Of a stretch of 47,383 nt of DNA, positions 16,810 to 25,297 are shown piece after piece. The position numbers and the translations under genes were made by a program. The number at the start of each line of letters is the position of its first letter. Position 1 is the first letter of the stretch. Source of the DNA: Anaerolineales bacterium (GTDB lineage: Bacteria; Chloroflexota; Anaerolineae; Anaerolineales; Villigracilaceae); assembly GCA_016789365.1 (NCBI GenBank), contig JAEURH010000015.1:1-47383 (forward strand), read 5' to 3'. The notes under the pieces are model-generated. The model was not told the DNA's origin and ran no database searches. It worked only from the letters and a program-made list of their open reading frames with translations.

Positions 16810-17652
16810 TTAACCTTTCAATCCTGAAACAACAACGCTTTCAAGAATATATCTTTGAGCAATAAAAAATACAACTATCAACGGAGCAGTTGTTAAAACT
16901 GCCGCAGTCATAATGGTGGGCCAAGGCTGAACAGTTTGGTTGATATTGTATAAAGTAGAAACATAAACAGGCAAAGTATATAAATCAATCGTTTGCAAAT
17001 ACATTAATGGAGTTAACAAGTTGTTCCACAAACCCACAAACAAAAATGTAGCAATCGTTGCAAGTGGTGCTTTGACCAATGGCAAAACAATCTCCCACCA
17101 TACTTGCAGATGTGTAGCACCATCCACAAAAGCGGATTCATCTAATTCTTTTGGAATTTGCGCCATTGACTGACGAAGCAAAAATATCATCGCCGCGCCA
17201 CCTGCAAAATAACCGGGGATGATGATGGGATTGAATGTACCAATCCAACCTAGTTTATTAAAGAAAACATATTGTGGGACAATTAATGCCTGTGCTGGAA
17301 TCATCATGGTTGAAAGCATTAAGAAGAAAACAACATTTCGCCCGGGCCATTCAATGCGACTGAAAGCATACGCCACCGCCGCAATGGAAATCAATGTGCC
17401 TGCCATTGCCAAAGTGACATAAAAAACTGAATTGAAATACGAGCGCAAAAAATCAGAATTATTGAAAATATTGATATAGGCTTCTAATGTCGGCTGAGCT
17501 GGAATCCAGACAATGCCGGGCGAGTTTGTTTCTTGAATCGTTTTCAGTGAAGATGAAATCATCCAAAACAATGGAAAACTCATCAAAACCGTTGCACCGG
17601 TCAACAAGGTGTAAAGAAATGCACCTCTGATTAAAGGAAAATATTGTTTCAT
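16810..17652 (-). CDS. Carbohydrate ABC transporter permease (MalG/NagG type)
   Basis: This inner-membrane permease of 280 residues has six helices and the ABC permease EAA loop near residues 170-190 (DESAFVDGATHLQVWWEIVLPLVKAP), which docks the ATPase. It belongs to the CUT1 family MalG side, which imports oligosaccharides. It starts nine bases after the stop of its partner permease. No dedicated ATPase is encoded in the locus, so a shared MsiK/UgpC-type ATPase elsewhere is likely. Confidence 0.9.
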   Translation of the reverse strand: MKQYFPLIRGAFLYTLLTGATVLMSFPLFWMISSSLKTIQETNSPGIVWIPAQPTLEAYINIFNNSDFLRSYFNSVFYVTLAMAGTLISIAAVAYAFSRIEWPGRNVVFFLMLSTMMIPAQALIVPQYVFFNKLGWIGTFNPIIIPGYFAGGAAMIFLLRQSMAQIPKELDESAFVDGATHLQVWWEIVLPLVKAPLATIATFLFVGLWNNLLTPLMYLQTIDLYTLPVYVSTLYNINQTVQPWPTIMTAAVLTTAPLIVVFFIAQRYILESVVVSGLKG

Positions 17653-17661
17653 TGGCTTTTC

Positions 17662-18816
17662 CTAATAAATATCATACGTTACCCAACGGTCTTGTAAGCG
17701 GAATTGAATCACAGTCACGATTAAGATAATCACCAGAATTACCCACGAAATCGCCGAGCCGTATCCAATTTCAAAGTGGCTGAATGTTTTTTGCCACAAG
17801 TAATACACCATTGAAATTGTGGAAGAGATAATCGGTTGATTATCTCGATACAAGACAAAAATAGGTTCGAAAATTTGTAAGGAAGCAATCAAGCCGACGA
17901 CGAGGTTATAAAAGATGTAGGGAGTCAGAAGCGGAAAAGAAATCTTCCAAAACTTTTGCCAGCCTGTCGCGCCGTCTACTTCTGCCGCTTCATGTAATTC
18001 TTTAGGAATGTTATTCAAGCCAGCCAAAAAAATTAACATCATCGCACCGCATCCCCACACCATTAACATAATCACAGACATTTTCGTCCACAATGGGCTT
18101 TGTACCCACAACGGCACACGGTTATCTGCGGGGAAACCTGCTTCTAGTATATTCATCAACAAGTTATATTTCCCAGTATTCAAACCGAGAAAAAATCCAG
18201 TGATAATTTCTTGCACATAAATTAAAGTACGGTTGAGATAATTAAAAGGTGAAAATGCAGTAGATAACGAACGAATAATTTGATTAATAATACCTGTGCC
18301 AGTGTTCAACATCAGACGCCAACATAAAAGCACTGCTGTGTTGAAACCTAAAATCACTGGCAAATAAAATGCCATGCGAAAAATTTTTTCACCCTTCATT
18401 TTTTGATTTAATAAAACTGCTAAAAATAATGCCACACCCATTTGTAACGGCAAACCGATGACTGTCAAATACAAGGTGTTGATAATTGAAGCGCGAAAGC
18501 CAGCGTCATTAAATAAAATTGTTTGATAATTTTCAAACCCTTTCCAATTGGGCGGCGCAGAAGATGTGACGCGATAATCTGTAAAACTCCAATACAAAGA
18601 AAATGCCAACGGAACAAGCACAAAGATAAGAAAGCCGGTAATCCATGGTGCGGAAAAAAAATATCCAGCAAAAGTGTTTTCTTGATGTTTTGGAGACCCG
18701 CCTCTTTTTCGGACTATCCAACGGGCTACTGACCCCAAGCCATAACTACACCCGATGATAAAAATCACCGTGAATAAAGCCATGAGCAATACATTGAGAT
18801 ACGGATTTGTTGGCAT
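17662..18816 (-). CDS. Carbohydrate ABC transporter permease (MalF type)
   Basis: The 384-residue partner permease has six core helices, an extra N-terminal helix and the EAA loop near residue 270 (ELHEAAEVDGATGWQKFWKISFP). It contains an unusually long periplasmic-side insert between helices of about 60 residues (near 180-240). The CUT1 family usually takes up oligosaccharides. The ATG at 18816 has an AGGAGA site five bases upstream; a longer frame starting at 18852 lacks one. Confidence 0.88.
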   Translation of the reverse strand: MPTNPYLNVLLMALFTVIFIIGCSYGLGSVARWIVRKRGGSPKHQENTFAGYFFSAPWITGFLIFVLVPLAFSLYWSFTDYRVTSSAPPNWKGFENYQTILFNDAGFRASIINTLYLTVIGLPLQMGVALFLAVLLNQKMKGEKIFRMAFYLPVILGFNTAVLLCWRLMLNTGTGIINQIIRSLSTAFSPFNYLNRTLIYVQEIITGFFLGLNTGKYNLLMNILEAGFPADNRVPLWVQSPLWTKMSVIMLMVWGCGAMMLIFLAGLNNIPKELHEAAEVDGATGWQKFWKISFPLLTPYIFYNLVVGLIASLQIFEPIFVLYRDNQPIISSTISMVYYLWQKTFSHFEIGYGSAISWVILVIILIVTVIQFRLQDRWVTYDIY

Positions 18817-18891
18817 GGGATTTCTCCTGCTTGAAAGTGGTGAGTTGGGCAAGGTAGAGGAGAAGCCTCGCCCAACTCAAAGTATAGATTG

Positions 18892-20256
18892 TTATTTCAA
18901 CGCGGCAACATATTGTTCTTGAATAGTGGCAACCACTTCTTCAGGAGTCAATTCTTCGGTGATGAGTTTGCCAAGTGCTTCTTGCATAATGGTAGAAAGT
19001 TTGGCGGCTTCTTTAATGCCAGCAAAACCAACACCATATTCAGCGGCTAATTCGGCTTCGCGTTGTAATTGTGGAGAATCAGTCACATAGCCGTATTGAG
19101 CGTCATTGCGAGCAGGAATCAAGCCCATGGTTTCATTCCATTTGTGATTGCCTTCTTTGCTGAAAGCAAGTTTTAACCATTCTGCGGCGAGTTCTTTGTT
19201 GGGGCTGTAATCAGCAACGGCAAGCCAATCATTGAACGCTAATACAACAGGTCGGCTGTTGGGGAAGTTTTCTGGGTCACCATAAAATGGTTCAATAGAA
19301 ACATTTTCCCAAATGGGTCGGTCAAATGCAGGAGCCGCCCAACCAGAGTGAGCCAAACATACACCACCATTATCGTTACCAGTAGCATCGTCTTTATCAA
19401 TCACAGAGCCTTGACCAGTCGGCAATGAACCAACTGCATTTACAGCAGGTCCATAAGTGGCTTGGCGCATGTTGAGGATAAATTGAGTCGTTGCTAATGC
19501 TTCAGGTGAATCAAAGTTTGGTGAGCCATCGTCTTTATACAATTCACCGCCCAATGAATAGTACACCAACAGCCAGAATTGCCAATCCGCCATAGAGCCA
19601 GCATCTACTGGAATTAATGCTTGTTGAGTTAGTGAATTGGTGGCAGAATCAATAGTGGTTGCTTGGGATGCAAATGCTTCCCATTCTGCAAAGTTCTTTG
19701 GCGTACCTGTTGTCCAACCAGCAGATTCCATTAAGTCTTCGCGACAGAACACGTAACGAGGCGCAGTGAAAATTGGTAAACCACGCAGTTTACCTTCATA
19801 CTTTGCGTTTTCAAGTGCAGGACCAAAGTTGCTAATTTCATCCCAAGCACCCTCACCAAGATATGCTTCCATATCCGCAAGATTTTCACCATACAAAGTA
19901 TTCATTTCAGAACCGAGATTGATGATATCTGGTCCATCACCTGCGGCAAAAAAGCCAGCAAACGTTGTATCCCAACCAGACCATGAACCTTCTGTAATCT
20001 CAACCGTCACACCAGGATGAGCCGCTTCAAAAGCAGGGTTAATTTCACTTTTCAACCATGCAATCGTATCGGGTGTGTAATCAAGTAAGTAAATTCTTAA
20101 AGTCTTTGATTCAGCAGGTGCATCCGTTGCGGCGGGCGCATCGGTGGCGGCTGGTTGTTCAGCAGGGGCTTCTGTTGTGGCAGGTGTGCCACAAGCCGAT
20201 AACACCATACTTACCAAAACCAACAGTGATAACAAAGCAAACAGTTTCTTATTCAT
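18892..20256 (-). CDS. Sugar-binding lipoprotein of an ABC importer
   Basis: This extracellular solute-binding protein family 1 member of 454 residues begins with a lipoprotein signal (MNKKLFALLSLLVLVSMVLS) and the lipid-modified Cys at C22. A low-complexity Ala/Pro/Thr/Glu linker follows to about residue 52, then the binding domain (TLRIYLLDYTPDTIAWLKSE). It is anchored to the outer face of the membrane and delivers sugar to the two permeases encoded next. The ATG at 20256 has AAGGAG upstream; an extension to 20292 would lengthen the signal and has no support. The substrate is probably a GlcNAc saccharide, inferred from the neighbours. Confidence 0.88.
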   Translation of the reverse strand: MNKKLFALLSLLVLVSMVLSACGTPATTEAPAEQPAATDAPAATDAPAESKTLRIYLLDYTPDTIAWLKSEINPAFEAAHPGVTVEITEGSWSGWDTTFAGFFAAGDGPDIINLGSEMNTLYGENLADMEAYLGEGAWDEISNFGPALENAKYEGKLRGLPIFTAPRYVFCREDLMESAGWTTGTPKNFAEWEAFASQATTIDSATNSLTQQALIPVDAGSMADWQFWLLVYYSLGGELYKDDGSPNFDSPEALATTQFILNMRQATYGPAVNAVGSLPTGQGSVIDKDDATGNDNGGVCLAHSGWAAPAFDRPIWENVSIEPFYGDPENFPNSRPVVLAFNDWLAVADYSPNKELAAEWLKLAFSKEGNHKWNETMGLIPARNDAQYGYVTDSPQLQREAELAAEYGVGFAGIKEAAKLSTIMQEALGKLITEELTPEEVVATIQEQYVAALK

Positions 20257-20274
20257 TTTTCTTCTCCTTAATAA

Positions 20275-20287
20275 TTGTTTGGAACAA
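20275..20287. promoter_or_regulatory. Possible ROK-repressor operator before the binding-protein gene
   Basis: The small palindrome TTGTT-TGG-AACAA lies 19 bases upstream of the start codon of the binding-protein gene. TTGTT/AACAA half-sites are common in XylR/NagC-type ROK operators. No binding data; the match is short. Confidence 0.3.
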
Positions 20288-20360
20288 ACCAATTCAAACC
20301 AAACGATGAAATATTTTTTTGTATTCTCCTTTCTGGAAGATGATTCAAAGTTGAAAACGC

Positions 20361-21209
20361 CTAAATCATCCTACCTACTCTCTCCTGAACGTCATTTGAA
20401 AAGCGCTGGATAAATCCTTGAACAAATTCTGCTGGGTTTAAGTTTGTATCGTGCATCAAAGGAGTCATATCCATTGCATAAGACAAACCAGTCGTAGCAT
20501 CTACCTCATGCGATTCAAAATAAGTCGCATTTGCTCGACGGCGTCCCATCGAAGCCAAATCGTAGCGTTTACCGCCGACAATTTGGGAATCGAACACACC
20601 TAATAAAGCCAATTGCAAATTCTCGTGATGAGATAGATTCATTACCACTTTATCTGAATCGACCATCCAATCTAATGACCGCCATACTTCACAACCCACG
20701 CATCTTTGCGGACGTTCAACCTGATTCAGTCTTCGTAAGGCTTCTACTACTCGTAAAGCGACTCCGATATGCGTATCATGCTTATCCGCCAAGTTATGGG
20801 TATAAACAACTTTTGGTTTTGTCGCTTTCAAAATTTTGACAATGTCATCAACAGATTCATGTTTCGAAGAATCTTTGATTATCTTGCTAGGAATATCCAA
20901 CATAATTTGGGCAGAATATTCCCCAATCATCGCCGCACGATATTGCTCACGAAAACGAACTGAGCGCATTTCTTCATCAGAATAGTTTTGATAAATACTA
21001 TTTCTTGGTGAGCCACGCCCGTCAGTGACTACAACACCCGTAAACCAAGCGTCTTCTTTTTGAAAACATTCTAGAATCGGTTGCGCCGCCATAATTTCAA
21101 TATCATCTTGATGTGCGGCAATACACAAATGCGTTGTACGAGACAATGCTTCTTCAACCGAAACATTGTCTGGGATATAAATTTCAGCAGTCTCTAAATG
21201 AAATTTCAT
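20361..21209 (-). CDS. PIG-L family deacetylase
   Basis: The 282-residue protein belongs to the PIG-L/LmbE family of zinc-dependent N-acetylglucosamine deacetylases. The metal motif is H33-Q-D-D36 (AHQDD, where AHPDD is commoner) with the distal H144-D-T-H147. Relatives include archaeal diacetylchitobiose deacetylase and BshB/MshB. It is cytoplasmic. The ATG overlaps the stop of the upstream kinase gene by four bases, so the two are coupled. In this locus it is the only deacetylase, suggesting it takes the place of NagA on GlcNAc or GlcNAc phosphate; this is inferred, not shown. Confidence 0.85.
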   Translation of the reverse strand: MKFHLETAEIYIPDNVSVEEALSRTTHLCIAAHQDDIEIMAAQPILECFQKEDAWFTGVVVTDGRGSPRNSIYQNYSDEEMRSVRFREQYRAAMIGEYSAQIMLDIPSKIIKDSSKHESVDDIVKILKATKPKVVYTHNLADKHDTHIGVALRVVEALRRLNQVERPQRCVGCEVWRSLDWMVDSDKVVMNLSHHENLQLALLGVFDSQIVGGKRYDLASMGRRRANATYFESHEVDATTGLSYAMDMTPLMHDTNLNPAEFVQGFIQRFSNDVQERVGRMI

Positions 21210-22600
21210 ATCCGTTCCTCAGCAATAACTGGTAAACTTGCCGCCGCGACAGATTGACCCACACGCCGAATCTTTTCATCTGGTAAATGCAATTCAATTT
21301 TTGATAACAATTCAGGGAATTCTGTTTCAAAAACTTTCTTCACACCTTCTAACAATAAATCTCCGCCTTTGCCAGAAGTACAACGACCTAAAATCAAAAC
21401 ATGTTTAATCTCATAAAACTCGGCATAATGAGCAATGCCATATCCCAAATAGATTCCCATGCTTTGCCAAATTTTGGTTGCGCCTTCGTGACCTTCTTCC
21501 AATTTCTTTTGCACAATCTTTAACTTCTCAGCATCAGTCACATCATTTGGAATTTCAATCCCAGCTTTTGGTGCCAAACGAAATACACATTGTTGTGAAA
21601 AATATGATGCTCCACAACCTTGGTCGCCAGACCATTCTTCAATGGGCGCATTTGGGTTGTAATCAATTGGCGCAAATGCCAATTCATTTAACCAGCCCAT
21701 AATTTTTCCATCCATGTTGACATAACCAGCCGCCTCACTTGAACCCAAAGCAATTCCTAAAATTCCATCTTCCCCAATAGACATTGAACCTGCTAAGGCA
21801 GTCACGTCGCCATCATTAATTACTTCTAGGGGTACTCCTAATTCATCTTTGATTCTCAAAAACATATTTCTAATTTCATCAAAGCGTTCTTTCGGAATTC
21901 CACGAAACAATGAAGCCACCATCGGGCGATTATCAATATAAATTCCTGCCGAACTTCCACCAATTGCATCCACACGCTCAAGTTTGTTTGCCGCAGTTTT
22001 CAAGGCTTGCATAATTTCGTTGTAGTGATAACTTGGGTCGGCATGTTTTTTCGGTTCCCAAATTACTTCTTCACTGAAAATTGGGTTGCCATCAATCACT
22101 GCACTAACTTTTCTATCTGAAGCACCTAAATCAAAGCCGATGCGATGACCCTGCAAATTTCGCCCCAACAATTTCCCCGTCTCAAATGAAGCGGGCATTT
22201 CATCTAATGCACAAGCAATCACACGCAAATCTTTTTCATACACTTGCTTGCCCATAAAATCAAAATCAAATTTTCTTGCACCGGTTGCAGAATATATTTT
22301 ACGAATATGGTCAGCAATTTTTTCAGAACCAGCAATATAAATGGTATGACCACCACGTTGCCATAACAAAAATTTTATAATGCGTTCAACATATTGATAA
22401 TTTGATCCAAACTTTGCATGACCTTGTGGATAGACTTTGATTTCAAAACGAGAAAATTCACCGCTTCTTTCTAAGCCGATAATTAATACTGTTCCCTCAG
22501 CATTTACTTCACGTTGAAAATTTTGATTTGCCAACACTGCTGGGCGAAACCCTTCATCCAACGGTGGCGAAAGTTTTGGTTTGATTAATTGCAACGCCAT
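21206..22600 (-). CDS. ROK/BadF-type sugar kinase with an extended N-terminus
   Basis: The 464-residue protein has a sugar-kinase core starting at about residue 152. This includes the phosphate loop IGFDLGASDRK, GGSSAGIYIDN near 235, VINDGDVTALAGS near 285 and IALGSSEAAGYVNMDG near 306. The first ~150 residues are an added domain of unknown role (VYPQGHAKF, RGGHTIYIAGSEKI). The usual ROK zinc cluster is absent, and one GxGxG-like ADP site (GRCTSGKGGD) is seen near 410. It is probably an N-acetylhexosamine kinase given its position between ROK repressor and deacetylase. A GGGAGG site lies in the end of the repressor gene. Confidence 0.72.
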   Translation of the reverse strand: MALQLIKPKLSPPLDEGFRPAVLANQNFQREVNAEGTVLIIGLERSGEFSRFEIKVYPQGHAKFGSNYQYVERIIKFLLWQRGGHTIYIAGSEKIADHIRKIYSATGARKFDFDFMGKQVYEKDLRVIACALDEMPASFETGKLLGRNLQGHRIGFDLGASDRKVSAVIDGNPIFSEEVIWEPKKHADPSYHYNEIMQALKTAANKLERVDAIGGSSAGIYIDNRPMVASLFRGIPKERFDEIRNMFLRIKDELGVPLEVINDGDVTALAGSMSIGEDGILGIALGSSEAAGYVNMDGKIMGWLNELAFAPIDYNPNAPIEEWSGDQGCGASYFSQQCVFRLAPKAGIEIPNDVTDAEKLKIVQKKLEEGHEGATKIWQSMGIYLGYGIAHYAEFYEIKHVLILGRCTSGKGGDLLLEGVKKVFETEFPELLSKIELHLPDEKIRRVGQSVAAASLPVIAEERI

Positions 22601-23749
22601 TTAATTTTCCTCCCTAAACAAAAGAGAATAATCATCTAGCAATAAAAATGCAGATGCACCGAGAATACAAGCGCGATAATCTAAATTACCGATCTCGATT
22701 TTTGTACCTTCATACATTTTTTCTAATGATGCTTTTTGCATTGAATCTTTAATTGCATTAAGCCATGTGTCACCAAGTTGCGTCATATAGCCTGTGAGGA
22801 CAATTTTTTGAATATTCAATGTGCCAATTAAATTCGCAAGTGAAACACCTAAATATTTCCCCGCATTGATGACAATTTGTTTTGCGTTTCCATTGTTTGC
22901 AGAAAATTCGGCAAATGCTTGCTCAAAAGAAGAAACGCCCAATTGATTCATCATTGCTCGTGCGCTTGCCACTGTTTCTAAACACCCTGATTTTCCGCAA
23001 CGACATTGAATACCATTCTCTTGCACCACCACGTGACCAATTTCCCCCGCCCCGCCGCCGTCTCCTTGAAACAAACGTCCATTTATCAAAATACCTGCCG
23101 CAATACCGTATTTGACATTCACGACAATTAAATTTTCATCAGGCTTATGATGATTACCATAAACATATTCACCAATTGCTGTCGCTTGGCTATCATTCAA
23201 AATGGAAACGGGGAGTTTATATTTCTTTTCAAGCAAAGCACGCAAAGGTAAATCTTTCCATGCTAAGTTCACCGCGTTGACAATTACGCCTTCACGAGTA
23301 TTTACTAAACCGGGTGTGCCAACGCCAATACCGACAATCGGTTTTATTTTTTTACGAATGAGTTGGTCTAATATTTGGTAAACGAGTTCAAGTGCTTTCT
23401 CCCCATTATTATCATTGACCTGAACTTCTACCATCTCTTTGATTTCCCCTCTCAAATTCACAATTGCGCCGATAAATTTATCTTGAGCAAGATTCAATGC
23501 AAGCATATAACGCGAGTCTGGGACAATGCTCAATAAAATAGGAGTTTTTCCACCAATCGATTCCCCTCGTCCCACTTCGTCCACTAAGCCTTCATTCAAC
23601 AAGCCGCTGACTACATCGGAAACGGTTGTGCGTGTGAGATTGGTAATGCGAGCAATTTCAGCGCGACTGATTGCCTCATGCGAAAACAATGTCCGCAAGA
23701 CCAAATCACGATTATGTTGCTTGGTTTGTTGATGAGTAGCCTTCTTCAC
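22601..23749 (-). CDS. ROK-family transcriptional repressor (NagC/XylR type)
   Basis: The 382-residue regulator has an N-terminal winged helix-turn-helix (about residues 15-62; AISRAEIARITNLTRTTVSD) and a ROK sugar-sensing domain. It keeps the zinc motif GHVVVQ...CRCGKSGCLE near residue 240-260, with the invariant His and three Cys. It should bind an operator near the amino-sugar operon and be released by a sugar or sugar phosphate. The start is GTG with AAGGA seven bases upstream. Its stop directly abuts the kinase ATG, so it heads the operon and probably controls itself. Confidence 0.88.
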   Translation of the reverse strand: MKKATHQQTKQHNRDLVLRTLFSHEAISRAEIARITNLTRTTVSDVVSGLLNEGLVDEVGRGESIGGKTPILLSIVPDSRYMLALNLAQDKFIGAIVNLRGEIKEMVEVQVNDNNGEKALELVYQILDQLIRKKIKPIVGIGVGTPGLVNTREGVIVNAVNLAWKDLPLRALLEKKYKLPVSILNDSQATAIGEYVYGNHHKPDENLIVVNVKYGIAAGILINGRLFQGDGGGAGEIGHVVVQENGIQCRCGKSGCLETVASARAMMNQLGVSSFEQAFAEFSANNGNAKQIVINAGKYLGVSLANLIGTLNIQKIVLTGYMTQLGDTWLNAIKDSMQKASLEKMYEGTKIEIGNLDYRACILGASAFLLLDDYSLLFREEN

Positions 23750-23802
23750 GATCGCATCCTTTTGCCTACACGAAGATAATTTCAGACTTACTCTTACGAC
23801 TT

Positions 23803-23831
23803 ACTTTGTAAATTCAGTGGACTAACAAAGT
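23803..23831. promoter_or_regulatory. Inverted repeat upstream of the ROK repressor gene, possible operator
   Basis: Seven-base arms ACTTTGT and ACAAAGT with a 15-base spacer lie 54 bases upstream of the ROK start codon. The TTTGT/ACAAA arms resemble ROK operators and the TTGTT-type site near 20275. Could also be chance in AT-rich DNA. Confidence 0.35.
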
Positions 23832-23873
23832 GCATTGTACAGATTTCCCCGCCAAGAGTCAAGTACCAATTGC

Positions 23874-23903
23874 TTGACAAATTTTAGGTAAAGGGTATAA
23901 AAT
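23874..23903 (+). promoter_or_regulatory. Sigma-70-type promoter of the metal operon
   Basis: The -35 is TTGACA at 23874-23879 (perfect) and the -10 is TATAAA at 23896-23901, with a 16-base spacer. The spacer carries ATTTTAGGTAAAGG, a second copy of the TTTAGG half-site in the operator just downstream. It is the best promoter in the window. Confidence 0.8.
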
Positions 23904-23923
23904 AATTTAGGCAAGGCTAAATT
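23904..23923. promoter_or_regulatory. DtxR/MntR-type operator palindrome at the transcription start
   Basis: AATTTAGGCAAGGCTAAATT is an imperfect palindrome with seven-base perfect arms (AATTTAG/CTAAATT). It starts right after the -10 box, so a bound repressor would cover the start point. The TTTAGG...CTAAA form resembles known DtxR-family boxes (TTAGG...CCTAA). The regulator gene is the second gene of this operon, so autoregulation is likely. Confidence 0.65.
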
Positions 23924-23942
23924 TTACAGGAAAGAATTACTT

Positions 23943-24635
23943 ATGGAATTAATCTCACTACCCACTGCTGGAATTATCGCATTCGTTGGCGCGTTTCTTT
24001 ACGCCATTGGTGATGTGCTTTTATTAGCAAGTAAAGTTAACTTAGATGAATATCCCAAACTAAAACCGTTTGCAAAATTATTATCAGATGCTGAGAAGAT
24101 GGTTGTGCTCTCACCCACAAGAATGATTTGGGGAGCATTACTTGGTGTATTTGCAACTCCTTTGGTGCTATTAGGGTTTTGGCAAATTTATCAAGGCTTG
24201 GGCGGAGCAAATGCTTGGGCTGTGCTAACAACTATCGGCTTGTTTGGAAGCGCATCCATCATCGGGGCTTTTGTGCATGGCACGTTTTATTACATGGGCG
24301 AATATATTCATGCCTTGAATCAAGTGGAAGAAAAATCTCAAGATGTGATTGTCAAAATGATTGAGCGTCATAAAAAAGTTTTGATTATTAGTTATGCGCC
24401 TGTGATGATTTTTATTCTTATCGCTTCAATCTTGTTTTCAGTTTTGGTGTATTCAGGACAAACTTTATTCCCAACTTGGATTGCGTTTATCAATCCTGTC
24501 ACAATGACGATTGCATGGTTACTGATTAAAAAAATATTGCCAAGTTTTGTGCGTGATGCAACGGAAGGTGCAGGCTTCAATATTGCTTATATGGCTTTCT
24601 TTGCTTGCACAACTTTGGCACTTTGGAACATCTAA
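23943..24635 (+). CDS. DUF6796-like seven-helix membrane protein
   Basis: The 230-residue polytopic protein has about seven membrane helices and a polar segment with His and Asp/Glu residues (HGTFYYMGEYIHALNQVEE near residue 115). It may belong to DUF6796; I am not certain. It is the first gene of the metal operon and overlaps the regulator gene by one base (TAATG). Being under a DtxR-type operator suggests a role in metal homeostasis. AGGAAAG lies upstream of the ATG. Confidence 0.6.
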   Translation: MELISLPTAGIIAFVGAFLYAIGDVLLLASKVNLDEYPKLKPFAKLLSDAEKMVVLSPTRMIWGALLGVFATPLVLLGFWQIYQGLGGANAWAVLTTIGLFGSASIIGAFVHGTFYYMGEYIHALNQVEEKSQDVIVKMIERHKKVLIISYAPVMIFILIASILFSVLVYSGQTLFPTWIAFINPVTMTIAWLLIKKILPSFVRDATEGAGFNIAYMAFFACTTLALWNI

Positions 24636-25297
24636 TGAAACCATCCACTTCTATTCAAGATTATCTAAAAAGAATTTATGAGTTAACCGAAAACGGCTCA
24701 CCCGCTAGCACCAATGATTTGGCGCGTGAGTTAAATATCAAGCCTGCCTCTGTAACGGGCATGATTCAAAAACTTGCTAATGAAAAACCTGCCTTGCTTG
24801 AATATCAAAAACATCAAGGCGTGACTTTAACTTCGGCAGGGAAAAAAGCCGCGTTGGAAGTCATTCGTCATCATCGTTTGTTAGAAACGTGGCTTGTGCA
24901 AACGCTTGGATATTCTTGGGATGAAGTGCATGAAGAAGCCGAGCGACTCGAACATGTGATTTCAGAAGATTTTGAACGACGCATCGCCGCCGCGTTAGGG
25001 CATCCGCTTCGTGACCCACACGGAGAGTTGATTCCAACCGCCGATCTTAAGATGCCGCTAGATGATTCGACTCCGCTTTCTGCTTTGCGAAAGAATCAAA
25101 CTGGGAAAATTTTGTGCATCAAAGGCGCAGATGCAGATTTGCTTCGGCATTTAGATGAACTAGGGTTAACTCCCAACGCAATGATTGAAGTAACTGATTA
25201 TTCGCCCTTTGACCATAATTTGACTATCAAAGTTGAGAAAAAAACTCATGTGCTTGGATTAAGTGTGACTAGCAAAATTTTTATTGAGCAAAAATAA
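24635..25297 (+). CDS. DtxR-family metal-dependent repressor, MntR-like
   Basis: The 220-residue regulator has an N-terminal winged helix (residues 5-65), a dimerisation domain and a C-terminal FeoA/SH3-like domain (about 150-220). Aligned by eye to MntR, the positions that decide metal preference read D9, H80, E103, E106 and H107. DtxR and IdeR have Met at the first of these and Cys at the third, so Glu and Asp here point to manganese rather than iron. It should repress the operon when metal is bound. The ATG at 24635 overlaps the previous stop by one base. Confidence 0.88.
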   Translation: MKPSTSIQDYLKRIYELTENGSPASTNDLARELNIKPASVTGMIQKLANEKPALLEYQKHQGVTLTSAGKKAALEVIRHHRLLETWLVQTLGYSWDEVHEEAERLEHVISEDFERRIAAALGHPLRDPHGELIPTADLKMPLDDSTPLSALRKNQTGKILCIKGADADLLRHLDELGLTPNAMIEVTDYSPFDHNLTIKVEKKTHVLGLSVTSKIFIEQK

